NCBI GenBank assembly: GCA_900542165.1
Contig: UQMM01000008.1
Span: 5,282 to 69,281, forward strand
Source: an uncultured Collinsella sp.
Lineage (GTDB): Bacteria; Actinomycetota; Coriobacteriia; Coriobacteriales; Coriobacteriaceae
Direction: 5' to 3'
Length of the DNA stretch: 64,000 bases
Shown: positions 8,849 through 16,065 of the stretch, piece after piece
Position numbering within the stretch: position 1 is the stretch's first letter
Layout of the letters: the number at the start of each line of letters is the position of its first letter
The notes under the pieces: generated by a model
Database searches by the model: none
The model's input: only the letters and a program-made list of their open reading frames with translations
What the model was told of the DNA's origin: nothing
Made by a program: the position numbers and the translations under genes

Positions 8849-8953
8849 GGGTTTGCGTCGCCTTGTCGCTTCCTGTTGCGATTCAAATTTTGATACGGTG
8901 ACGATGTCATTTGGGGCTACACTCGCTGATATTCAAAAAAAGGAGGTTGGCCC

Positions 8954-9535
8954 TTGGCGCGCGTAAAACAAATAATCGGATGGACCGCGATCGTTCTGTT
9001 CGCTGCAACGCTGGCGGGCATCTGGGTGCTGACGGAGCAAAATGCGGTGGAGACGTCGTTGCTGAGCGAGTCCACCGCGCGTGTGGTGGAGGGTCAGGCT
9101 ACGGGCGTTCAGGCCGCCGATGCCACGGGTGAAGCCCAGACGGAGAACGGAATGACCGGGGGCACCGATTCGGCTGCCTCGAATGTCCGGTCTGGCCGAC
9201 TTGCTTCCATTCGCATGTGGATGGGCGCAAACGTCCGTCGCGTTGCCCATACCGTAGAGTTTTTCTTCGTCGGATTGTTCGCCTCGGTGATCGTGGCTTG
9301 CTTTTCCAGGCGTCCGTGGAGCGTGTGCTCCCGTTGCGTGCCCGTATTGCTCTTTTGCGCCGCCTGCTCCGTTGGCGATCAGGTACATAAGATCTTTGTT
9401 CCCGGCAGGCATTTCGACGTTATCGATTTAGGATTCGATGCTGCGGGCTATATCACCGCCATGCTGTTGGTATTGCTGGCAGCGGCGTTGGTGCGCCATG
9501 CGACTCGGCCGATCGGCGCCCATGCGAGGCGCTAG
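8954..9535 (+). CDS. VanZ-like family membrane protein
   Basis: 193 residues with about four hydrophobic segments. After the first membrane segment comes a 60-residue polar loop. The VanZ signature follows: RRVAHTVEFFFVGLFASV, and later the DQVHKIFVPGRHFDVIDLGFDAAG segment (D-Q..F.PGR..D..D....G). VanZ of Enterococcus gives low-level teicoplanin resistance, but most chromosomal relatives have no known role. The start is TTG 8954, set by AGGAGG 7 bases upstream. It stands alone, about 100 bases after the recombinase and on the same strand. Confidence 0.75.
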   Translation: MARVKQIIGWTAIVLFAATLAGIWVLTEQNAVETSLLSESTARVVEGQATGVQAADATGEAQTENGMTGGTDSAASNVRSGRLASIRMWMGANVRRVAHTVEFFFVGLFASVIVACFSRRPWSVCSRCVPVLLFCAACSVGDQVHKIFVPGRHFDVIDLGFDAAGYITAMLLVLLAAALVRHATRPIGAHARR

Positions 9536-9657
9536 CCTTAAGACGAGACATCGCGACTGCCTATGCTTCGACATTGACTACAATAACGGCTGCAATCGCG
9601 AGCGGTCGTCGATGTGCAGTTTTCCATACACCTGTTTTCTCTAAGAAAGGAAATCCC

Positions 9658-10017
9658 ATGGCGGTATTGTTTGTTGAATATCCCAAGTGCTCGACCTGTA
9701 AGAAGGCCAAGGCATGGCTGGACGAACATGGGGTAGAGTATATCGACCGCGATATCGTTTTGGACAATCCCACGGTTGATGAGCTTGCGACCTGGATTGC
9801 TCGTTCGGGGCTGCCGGTGCGGCGCTTCTTTAATTCGTCGGGCATGAAATATCGAGAGCTGGGCCTGAAGGCGCGTCTGGATGCGGGCATGACGGATCGG
9901 GAGTGCTACGAGCTGCTGGCGACCGACGGCATGCTGGTCAAGCGTCCGCTGCTGGTGGGCGACGACTTTGCGATTCCCGGCTTTAGGGAAGCGGCTTGGG
10001 CCGAGGCGTTGCTGTAG
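9658..10017 (+). CDS. ArsC/Spx family thioredoxin-fold protein
   Basis: 119 residues, typical for ArsC/Spx. The N-terminal CSTC pair (Cys11 and Cys14) sits in YPKCSTCKKAKAWLDEHGV. The domain ends with the conserved VKRPLLVGDDFAIPGF segment. Classical arsenate reductase uses one Cys plus distal Cys/Arg residues, while Spx uses a CxxC redox switch to control RNA polymerase; the CxxC here and the absence of other ars genes favour an Spx/YffB-like thiol protein, but the function is not proven. ATG 9658 has AAAGGAAA upstream; longer in-frame starts lack a ribosome binding site. Confidence 0.82.
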   Translation: MAVLFVEYPKCSTCKKAKAWLDEHGVEYIDRDIVLDNPTVDELATWIARSGLPVRRFFNSSGMKYRELGLKARLDAGMTDRECYELLATDGMLVKRPLLVGDDFAIPGFREAAWAEALL

Positions 10018-10089
10018 CGGCTGCGGAAAGTGCGACCCGTTTTGAGTGACCGGGGTGGGATGTGTTTTCCATTGGCGGGCTTGCTCGGC

Positions 10090-10500
10090 TCAATCCTCGA
10101 GCTGTGCCCATTCGTGCGGATCGTAGACCTTTACGTGTTTGTTGGGCTTGCCGCTCCAGTACTCCTCGTCCATAAAGGGCAGATATGCCTGAACGCCGGG
10201 GCAGATAAAGGGAATCCGCTGCTGTTGCAGTCGCTCGCGCTGGCGCTGCTCCAGGTGCGCCTCGGATATGACGGTCGGCATACCGGACAGCTCGACGAGG
10301 CTTGCCTGGATTCGCTTAAGGTCGGGGAGTCCCGCGTGCCATGACACCCGCATGATCAAAAAGGATGCACGGCGGTATTTTGCCTGCATCACCGTGATGG
10401 CGGGGCGCAGTGTGGGATGGATTTTGTCCCGTTCGGGCCAAAGGTCAGCAGTGATCTCGAGGCCCAGGGTCTCCCATAGGTAATCAAGCTCTTCGTCCAT
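10090..10500 (-). CDS. Conserved hypothetical protein resembling the C-terminal part of a MarR-type regulator
   Basis: 136 residues, soluble, acidic overall. The segment QQRIPFICPGVQAYLPFMDEEYW resembles a region seen after the DNA-binding part of some Firmicutes MarR-type proteins, but no helix-turn-helix is visible in front of it. It may therefore be a DNA-binding-deficient derivative or an unrelated family. ATG 10500 has only a weak GAGG upstream; a TTG at 10521 in frame is an alternative. It is convergent with the ArsC/Spx-like gene. Confidence 0.55.
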   Translation of the reverse strand: MDEELDYLWETLGLEITADLWPERDKIHPTLRPAITVMQAKYRRASFLIMRVSWHAGLPDLKRIQASLVELSGMPTVISEAHLEQRQRERLQQQRIPFICPGVQAYLPFMDEEYWSGKPNKHVKVYDPHEWAQLED

Positions 10501-10765
10501 GGTGCCTCGATTTCCGTGCAATGATGACGGTTCGATTGTGCCATCAGCCGTGAGTGCTGCATTGTTGTAATCTACCAGCGGTAGATGTGGGATGTTTTAC
10601 GGGCTTTGACGCCGTAGGTGTCGCTGGTGCTTCACAGGTCCTTCACGTGTTGGCCGTATTTGACTGAATTTCAAAAAAGTCAAAATTAGGGCTTGCGTCA
10701 CGACGGGACTTCCCGTATATTTCTTTCTTGCGCAAAGGCACAGCCGAGCGCAGCGATGCAGTCAT

Positions 10766-10839
10766 TGGGATGTCGTCTAATGGCAGGACAGCGGATTCTG
10801 GTTCCGTCAATGGGGGTTCGACTCCCTCCATCCCAGCCA
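10766..10839 (+). tRNA. tRNA-Gln (anticodon CTG)
   Basis: The acceptor stem TGGGATG/CATCCCA is followed by discriminator G and an encoded CCA. The anticodon stem GCGGA/TCCGT encloses the loop TTCTGGT, giving anticodon CTG (reads CAG). The T-loop is GGTTCGACTCC. Total length is 74 with CCA. Confidence 0.93.
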
Positions 10840-10856
10840 TTGCATTTGCTACATAT

Positions 10857-10933
10857 GGCCCGTTCGTCTAGCGGTTTAGGACGCCGCCCTCTCAAGGCGG
10901 AGATCACCAGTTCGAATCTGGTACGGGCTACCA
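10857..10933 (+). tRNA. tRNA-Glu (anticodon CTC)
   Basis: The acceptor stem GGCCCGT/ACGGGCT ends in discriminator A and an encoded CCA. The anticodon stem CCGCC/GGCGG encloses CTCTCAA, giving anticodon CTC (reads GAG). The T-loop is AGTTCGAATCT. It lies 17 bases after tRNA-Gln, so the two are probably co-transcribed. Confidence 0.94.
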
Positions 10934-10943
10934 AAATTGAACG

Positions 10944-10972
10944 CCCGGGCCTCGAAAGAGACCCGGGTTTTG
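10944..10972 (+). terminator. Intrinsic terminator of the tRNA pair
   Basis: Stem CCCGGGCCTC / GAGACCCGGG with one mismatch and loop GAAA, then TTTT. Confidence 0.85.
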
Positions 10973-11030
10973 TGTATTGACCGATGTTTAAGGCGCGCGT
11001 TGAGTCTGCCGCCCGGACCGAGGAGTTGTC

Positions 11031-11948
11031 ATGGATCTGCCCATCAGCTTGCAAGACATCACGTATGCCGAGAACTATCTGGCGCAGGGCGACCTGGCTA
11101 CGGCGACGCCGCTGCTGGAGCGCCTGGTGGAGCTCGCCGAGGAGTATATCGACGCCGAGTGCAAGACGGAGGAGAAGCGCCAATACTTTAGCTTCGATAG
11201 CAAGTTTGAGCGCTTGGCCTATCGCCGCGTGGAGAAGGATCCGCGCGAGCTCGTGCAGGTCGAGGTGCCGTTTGACCGCCTGTACTCTGATATGGCGTTT
11301 GCCTACATTCGCCAGCAGGATTATGTGAGCGCTCGTAATACCCTGATGCAGGCTGTGCGTTGGGACCCCATGAACTGCAACTATCGCTTGGATTTGGCCG
11401 AGCTGTTCCGCGCACTCGAAGACAAGCAGGAATGGGCATCGCTCTCGTTTTCGGTGCTGGAGCGTGCAAGCGATGGCAAGTGCGCCGCCCGCGCTTACGC
11501 CAATCTGGGACAGTACTTCTTGGAGCCCGAGACCGAGAACATTTCGGCTGCCGTGGGCTGCGCGCGTCTGGCGCTGCGCCTGGCGCCCAACGATGCGCAT
11601 ACGACGCGCCTGCTCAACAAGATCCATACTACCTATCCGGATGCCGCCGAGGAGAGCGACGAGCACGTGATGGGCGAGCTGGCGTTGCAGGGCGTTCCGA
11701 CCTCACCTTCGGCCGAGATTGCCATCTGCCTGATTATGTGCGCGACCGATGCTGCAAGCGACGGCGACAAACAGGAGGCGACGCGCCTGACGGTGCGCGC
11801 CCGCGACCTGGTGGGCGAGGAGGCCTGCGCGGCGATTATCAAGCTGGTGCGCGAGAGCGATGCCGAACTCAATGCCGAGCGCAAGGCAAAGCACACGGGT
11901 GTCGACAAGGGCGCTGACGGTGTCAAGGAGGCCGGCGATGCTCAGTAA
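11031..11948 (+). CDS. Tetratricopeptide-repeat protein
   Basis: 305 residues, alpha-helical and soluble, with TPR-like helical pairs: ENYLAQGDLATATPLLERLVELAEE near the N-terminus, AFAYIRQQDYVSARNTLMQAVRWDP in the middle, and further repeats through LARLALRLAP-like segments. The charged C-terminal tail (ERKAKHTGVDKGADGVKEAG) is probably flexible. No catalytic motif is visible, so a scaffolding role is the most that can be said. Its last 11 bases overlap the start of smpB, and AAGGAGG for smpB lies within it, so the two are coupled. This may link it to translation quality control, but that is inference. Confidence 0.8.
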   Translation: MDLPISLQDITYAENYLAQGDLATATPLLERLVELAEEYIDAECKTEEKRQYFSFDSKFERLAYRRVEKDPRELVQVEVPFDRLYSDMAFAYIRQQDYVSARNTLMQAVRWDPMNCNYRLDLAELFRALEDKQEWASLSFSVLERASDGKCAARAYANLGQYFLEPETENISAAVGCARLALRLAPNDAHTTRLLNKIHTTYPDAAEESDEHVMGELALQGVPTSPSAEIAICLIMCATDAASDGDKQEATRLTVRARDLVGEEACAAIIKLVRESDAELNAERKAKHTGVDKGADGVKEAGDAQ

Positions 11949-12408
11949 GCGCGAGCGCAAGCTCATTTCCAAGAATCGCTCGGCACATCACGAGTACTTT
12001 ATCGATGAGACGTTTGAGTGCGGCATTGAACTGAGCGGCACCGAGGTCAAGTCGATTCGCGAGCGCGCCTGCCAGATCACCGATACCTTCGCGCTGATCC
12101 GCGGCGGGGAGTGCTGGCTCGTCGGCCTGCATATCCACCCTTATAGCCATGGTGGCGTGTGGAATCGCGATCCCGATCGTCGGCGTCGTCTGCTGCTGCA
12201 CCGCAAGGAGATCGACTTTCTTGACGGCAAACTTCGCAACCGTGGTTATGCGCTGGTTCCGTTGGAGCTCTACTTTAATACGGACGGCCGCGTAAAGCTG
12301 CTGCTGGGTCTGGGTCGCGGCAAGAAGCTCTACGACAAGCGCGAGGACATGGCCAAGCGTGATGTCCAACGCGAGATCGACCGCGCCCTTAAGGAGCGCA
12401 ACCGCTAG
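11938..12408 (+). CDS. smpB: SsrA-binding protein SmpB
   Basis: 156 residues, the normal SmpB length. SmpB binds tmRNA and guides it into stalled ribosomes for trans-translation. The N-terminal core is clear (KLISKNRSAHHEYFIDETFECGIELSGTEVKS...), as are the KLLLGLGRGKKLYDKRE segment and the basic C-terminal tail (AKRDVQREIDRALKERNR) that probes the empty mRNA channel. AAGGAGG lies 6 bases before ATG 11938. No tmRNA gene could be recognised in the following 200 bases. Confidence 0.97.
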   Translation: MLSKRERKLISKNRSAHHEYFIDETFECGIELSGTEVKSIRERACQITDTFALIRGGECWLVGLHIHPYSHGGVWNRDPDRRRRLLLHRKEIDFLDGKLRNRGYALVPLELYFNTDGRVKLLLGLGRGKKLYDKREDMAKRDVQREIDRALKERNR

Positions 12409-12420
12409 GCACTCTGTATA

Positions 12421-12487
12421 AGTTGCGGTGGAATACGGACTGTTTTGCCTGTTTGAGGGACTATTCAGTCCCTATTTCACCGCAACT
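12421..12487. repeat. 67-nt palindromic repeat, family C copy 1
   Basis: Arms beginning AGTTGCGGTG and ending CACCGCAACT pair over 21 bases with a few mismatches around a loop of about 25 bases. A second copy of exactly the same length lies at 25976-26042. Confidence 0.8.
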
Positions 12488-12614
12488 GCGGGTGTCTCAT
12501 CTTTCTTACTGTTCTGACACATATGTCTCAAAGGCGGCGTCCGTTATGGGTACCGCCTTTTTTGTGGGTACATACATCCATGAGGTTCCAACCCGAGCTA
12601 GGGGAGTGATCGTT

Positions 12615-13118
12615 ATGGACAAAACTGCGTTCTTTACCATGCCGAGCGGCCTGTACGTGGTGAGCGCCGCGGCAGACGGGCTGCGCGCCGGCTGCGTCAT
12701 CAACACGGCGGTGCAGGTGACGTCCATGCCGCCGCGCATTTCGGTTGCCGTGAACAAGGAAAACGTCACCTCGGGCGTTATCGCATCGGCCAAAGCGTTC
12801 GCGCTGACCGTGATCGATCAGACCGCCGACATGCTCTACATCGGTAACTTTGGGTTCCGCACCAGCAGCGATTACGACAAGTTTGCCAAGTACGAGACCC
12901 GCGAGACGGCTCTGGGCATGCCCTATGTGCCCGAGCACGCGGCGGCCCTGTTTAGCTGCCGTTTGATTGATACCGTGGATGCGGGCACGCATCTACTGTT
13001 TATCGGCGAGGTCGAGGATGCCGAGCGCCTGAGCGACGACACGCCGCTCACCTACGATTACTACCATAAGGTCCTGAAGGGCAAGACGCCTCCGAAGGCG
13101 TCCTCGTATCAAGGCTAG
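12615..13118 (+). CDS. Flavin reductase-like FMN-binding protein
   Basis: 167 residues with the split-barrel flavin-reductase fold: TMPSGLYVVSAAADGLRAGCVINTAVQVTSMPPRISVAVNKEN..T is the classic N-terminal FMN-binding stretch. It matches the flavin reductase module of high-molecular-weight rubredoxins and flavoredoxins. A rubredoxin gene follows 90 bases downstream, so the two probably form a two-protein electron chain, for example passing NAD(P)H electrons to an oxygen- or NO-reducing flavodiiron protein that is not in this window. ATG 12615 follows a GGGGAGTG ribosome binding site. Confidence 0.85.
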   Translation: MDKTAFFTMPSGLYVVSAAADGLRAGCVINTAVQVTSMPPRISVAVNKENVTSGVIASAKAFALTVIDQTADMLYIGNFGFRTSSDYDKFAKYETRETALGMPYVPEHAAALFSCRLIDTVDAGTHLLFIGEVEDAERLSDDTPLTYDYYHKVLKGKTPPKASSYQG

Positions 13119-13135
13119 AAATGTTTTAAAAATAC

Positions 13136-13163
13136 TTGCATTATATTATTGAGAATCTATACT
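13136..13163 (+). promoter_or_regulatory. Predicted promoter of the rubredoxin gene
   Basis: TTGCAT and TATACT are separated by 16 bases, 45 bases before the rubredoxin start codon, within an AT-rich patch. Confidence 0.5.
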
Positions 13164-13207
13164 AATAGATGAAGTACATCACCAGTCGCGTTCGAGAGGA
13201 GAACATC

Positions 13208-13351
13208 ATGGCTGAGGAGAAGAAGACGTATAAGTTCGTGTGCATCGTTTGTGGCTACGAGGTTGAGGTCGATACGCCCGAGCTGCCCGAGGACTACGTG
13301 TGCCCGGTGTGCGGCGTCGGTCCCGATCAGTTTGAGCTCGTCGAGGAGTAG
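13208..13351 (+). CDS. Rubredoxin
   Basis: 47 residues. Two CxxC pairs (Cys12/Cys15 in CIVCGY and Cys32/Cys35 in CPVCGVGPDQF) bind a single iron. The protein is slightly shorter than typical rubredoxins (about 52) because the loop between the pairs is shortened; the hydrophobic core residues Y, P and F are retained. GAGAGGAG lies 6 bases before ATG 13208. It likely receives electrons from the flavin reductase encoded just upstream. Confidence 0.95.
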   Translation: MAEEKKTYKFVCIVCGYEVEVDTPELPEDYVCPVCGVGPDQFELVEE

Positions 13352-13391
13352 CTCGTCGGCACACGGCTTGTAGCAACACATAGCTCTGTCC

Positions 13392-13426
13392 AAGGGCCCC
13401 GGTCGAATTCTCGGCCGGGGCCCTTT
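13392..13426 (+). terminator. Intrinsic terminator after rubredoxin
   Basis: Strong GC hairpin AAGGGCCCCGG/CCGGGGCCCTT followed by TTTT. Bases 13424-13447 continue as a half-copy of the GATCCGTTTTCC repeat family. Confidence 0.88.
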
Positions 13427-13447
13427 TCCTCCGCCCCCAAGGGATCA
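13424..13447. repeat. Half-copy of the GATCCGTTTTCC palindrome family
   Basis: TTTTCCTCCGCCCCCAAGGG followed by ATCA matches the arm of the full elements at 36600-36661 and 60759-60843 with one change. It starts in the terminator T-tract. Confidence 0.65.
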
Positions 13448-13495
13448 CTGTTGCTGTTGGCCGATCTTGTCTGTTGTGAGTCCGGCCGACCTTTT

Positions 13496-13552
13496 GTCTC
13501 AATCTGTAACGTTTAACGGCTCAAAACGGGTCTTCCTGTTACAGATCGAGAC
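13496..13552. repeat. 57-nt palindromic repeat, family A copy 1
   Basis: Arms GTCTCAATCTGTAAC and GTTACAGATCGAGAC (15 bases, one mismatch) around a 27-base spacer. It is oriented opposite to the copy at 28931 by its spacer sequence, and lies just after the 3' end of mntH. Confidence 0.92.
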
Positions 13553-13579
13553 GTTTGTCTGGGTAGGTGCCCCGTCCCA

Positions 13580-14836
13580 TTACATCCCTGTCAACAACAC
13601 GACATCGAGAATCGTCACGATGGCGCCAATCCCTACAAGCAGCGCGTTGAGTGGGCGCGAGTTGGCGTATTTGCCCATGACGCGGGGTGAACTGGTGAGC
13701 CGTATGAGCACAAAGACCGTAATCGGTAGCTGAAGCGACAGCAGTGCCTGACTCCAGATGAGACCTTCAAAAGGATTTGGGACGACCAGGCACGCCGTCA
13801 CTGCGCCGACGAAACAGGCCGCCACCCCGATCGAGGAATGTCGGTCGTGGATATCGTATTCCTCGTCGAACATGCCCGCAGTGACGGTTCCCGCCGCCAT
13901 GCCCGCTGTCACGCTGCTCGATAGTCCCGCGAACAGCAGCGCTACCGCAAAGATGGTCGAGCTCGCCGGGCCCAAGATGGGGGAGAGCGTGGCCGCTGCG
14001 ACGGCGAGGTCGTCTACGACCATGCCATGCGCAAAGAAGGTCGTTGCGGCCAGGATGACCATGGCTGAGTTGATTGCCCAGCCCACGCCCATCGAAAAGA
14101 GCGTGTCGAAGAGCTCGTAGCGCAGACGCTCTTCGATAACCTGGTCGCCTTGGCCTTCGAAGTGCATGGATTGGATGACCTCGGAGTGTAGAAAGAGGTT
14201 GTGGGGCATAACGACCGCACCCAGGACACTCACGATAATCGCAGCAGAGCCAGTGGGCATACTAGGCGTGATCCAGCTTGCGGCGGCTTGCGGCCAGTCG
14301 ACCTTGACTAGTGCAAGCTCGGCCAAAAACGAGAGTCCTACCACGCCTACGAAGGCGATGATCCAGCGTTCGGCATGCTTGTAGGAGTTCGTCATGAGCA
14401 TCGCCATCGATACTGTCGCCACGATGACGCAGCCCGCGCGCACGGGCAGCCCAAAGAGCATTTGAAGGGCAATCGCGCCGCCCAGGACCTCGGCCATGGC
14501 GGTGGCGATGGTCGCGAGATAGGCGCTGGCGAGCACCGTGCGTCCCACGATGCGGGGGAGAAAGCGGGTCGTGGCCTCGGCAAGGCAGGCGCCCGTGGCG
14601 ATACCCAGGTGCGCCGCGTTGTGCTGCAGCACGATGAGCATAATCGTGGACAGCGTGACGATCCACAGCAGCGCGTAGCCAAACTGCGAGCCCGCGGCCA
14701 TATTGGAGGCCCAGTTGCCCGGGTCGATAAAGCCGACGGTCACGAGCAGCCCGGGGCCGATATGCCGCGCAATGTCTAGGCCTCCGTGACCACCGGTGCG
14801 TCGGGAGCCAAAGTGTTGTTTGAGATGGTTGAGCAT
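13580..14836 (-). CDS. mntH: NRAMP-family divalent metal transporter
   Basis: 418 residues with about eleven membrane segments. NRAMP proteins import Mn2+ or Fe2+ with protons. The two metal-site motifs are present: DPGN in helix 1 (residues 38-41, GFIDPGNWAS) and MPHN in helix 6 (VVMPHNLFLHS), whose Met favours Mn/Fe over Ca/Mg. The start is set at 14836, where AGGAG lies upstream; a longer frame to 14872 has no ribosome binding site. It follows gpmA by 75 bases and probably shares its transcript. The symbol follows the bacterial family name; Mn versus Fe preference is not decided here. Confidence 0.92.
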   Translation of the reverse strand: MLNHLKQHFGSRRTGGHGGLDIARHIGPGLLVTVGFIDPGNWASNMAAGSQFGYALLWIVTLSTIMLIVLQHNAAHLGIATGACLAEATTRFLPRIVGRTVLASAYLATIATAMAEVLGGAIALQMLFGLPVRAGCVIVATVSMAMLMTNSYKHAERWIIAFVGVVGLSFLAELALVKVDWPQAAASWITPSMPTGSAAIIVSVLGAVVMPHNLFLHSEVIQSMHFEGQGDQVIEERLRYELFDTLFSMGVGWAINSAMVILAATTFFAHGMVVDDLAVAAATLSPILGPASSTIFAVALLFAGLSSSVTAGMAAGTVTAGMFDEEYDIHDRHSSIGVAACFVGAVTACLVVPNPFEGLIWSQALLSLQLPITVFVLIRLTSSPRVMGKYANSRPLNALLVGIGAIVTILDVVLLTGM

Positions 14837-14911
14837 GGTGCGCTCCTGCGTATGGGCGGCATGACGTCGCATCTGGGTCGTGCGGCGCCACGCGTCGGAT
14901 TTGGGTTGGGG

Positions 14912-15685
14912 CTAATTGTGCGCTTTGCCCTGATTGGCCACGGCGTCGATCTTGGCGGCGATGGTCGCCGGATCGCCGATGTAGCGCTTGTCGAGGACAT
15001 TGAAATCGGTATCGAAGGTGTAGACGAGCGGCACTCCGGTGGGGATGTTGACCTTGAGGATCTCCTCGGGCGTGAGGTGCTCGAGCTTCATGACGAGTGA
15101 GCGCAGGGAGTTGCCGTGCGCGGCGATGAGTACGCGCTTGCCGGCGAGCATCTGGGGGCGAATCTCGTCTTCGAAATAAGGCCAGGCGCGGGCTATCGTG
15201 TCCTTGAGGCACTCGGTATAGGGCAGCTGATCGGGCGCGACGTCGCGGTATTGCTCCTGGGTGTGGGGGTCGCGACTGTCGCCCGGCTCGAGCGCCGGCG
15301 GGCAGACATCGAAGGAACGGCGCCAGATGAGCACCTGCTCGTCGCCGTGCTCCGCCGCGGCATCGGCCTTGTTGAGACCCTGCAACGCGCCATAGTGGCG
15401 CTCGTTGAGCTTCCAGGATTTGATGACGGGCAGCCACTCGCGATCCATTTGGCCGAGCACGATGTTGAGGGTGTGGATCGCGCGCTTGAGGCGCGAAGTG
15501 TAGCAGACGTCAAAGTCGAAACCGGCTTCTTTGAGGGCTCGACCGCCTGCGGCGGCTTCTTCGCGGCCCGTGTCGGTGAGCTCTACGTCGGTCCAGCCGG
15601 TGAACAGGTTGAGTTTGTTCCACTCCGACTCTCCGTGGCGGATAAGGACGAGTTGGATCGTCTGCCGGTCTGTCTGGTTTGCCAT
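14912..15685 (-). CDS. gpmA: 2,3-bisphosphoglycerate-dependent phosphoglycerate mutase
   Basis: 257 residues. It interconverts 3- and 2-phosphoglycerate in glycolysis through a phosphohistidine. The catalytic His17 lies in LVLIRHGESEWN; the second His is in VLIAAHGNSLRSLV. Full-length dPGM insert segments (ERHYGALQGLNKAD...) are present, which separates it from cobalamin phosphatase relatives. AAGGAGG lies 6 bases upstream of ATG 15685. It is the first gene of a probable gpmA-mntH unit. Confidence 0.96.
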   Translation of the reverse strand: MANQTDRQTIQLVLIRHGESEWNKLNLFTGWTDVELTDTGREEAAAGGRALKEAGFDFDVCYTSRLKRAIHTLNIVLGQMDREWLPVIKSWKLNERHYGALQGLNKADAAAEHGDEQVLIWRRSFDVCPPALEPGDSRDPHTQEQYRDVAPDQLPYTECLKDTIARAWPYFEDEIRPQMLAGKRVLIAAHGNSLRSLVMKLEHLTPEEILKVNIPTGVPLVYTFDTDFNVLDKRYIGDPATIAAKIDAVANQGKAHN

Positions 15686-16065
15686 AGGGGCCTCCTTAAT
15701 GTGGCACGGCATGCGTGCCGTTTGTTTGACGCCGCAAAGGATACCCGTTTTAGGCTCAAAAGTTAACCAAGACTAACAAAATTATTGTATTTGAATAGGA
15801 TGGTGAAAGGGGGGTTACCGAAATGTCTTGATCTGTAACAACTAGGGATGGAAATTGGGTCTAGGTGTTACAGATTGAGACGTTTGAAGAGGTGAGTTTG
15901 CAGGCCGAACTTGGGGCCTATGTTGTCGCCCTTGAGGTCGGCGGTGTCCACTCGTAGGGCGCGCGTTACGCGATTGTTTCGAAACGGGTGGGAAACACAA
16001 CGGGCCGGCGATGCTCCTAGTATGCCTAGTCAACTGACTGTCTAAATATCTAGGGGAGGATCGCG
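15686..16065. other. Intergenic region between divergent gpmA and gltB
   Basis: 380 bases without a credible gene. It contains a family A palindrome (15825-15881), a perfect GTTTCGAAAC palindrome at 15976-15985, and the ribosome binding site AGGGGAGGA of gltB. Promoters for both genes must lie here, but no confident -35/-10 pair was assigned. Confidence 0.6.
15825..15881. repeat. 57-nt palindromic repeat, family A copy 2
   Basis: Arms GTCTTGATCTGTAAC and GTTACAGATTGAGAC around a 27-base spacer. Its spacer, read on the minus strand, matches the ACTAGACCC pattern of the copy at 28931. Confidence 0.9.

Noticed and set aside
9658..10017. Arsenic resistance gene
   Set aside because: The protein has a CxxC pair as in Spx/YffB-like members and no ars neighbours, so arsenate reduction is not supported.
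12409..12614. Possible tmRNA gene next to smpB
   Set aside because: No tRNA-like ends or tag reading frame were seen; the space is taken by the 67-nt palindrome and the next gene's leader.
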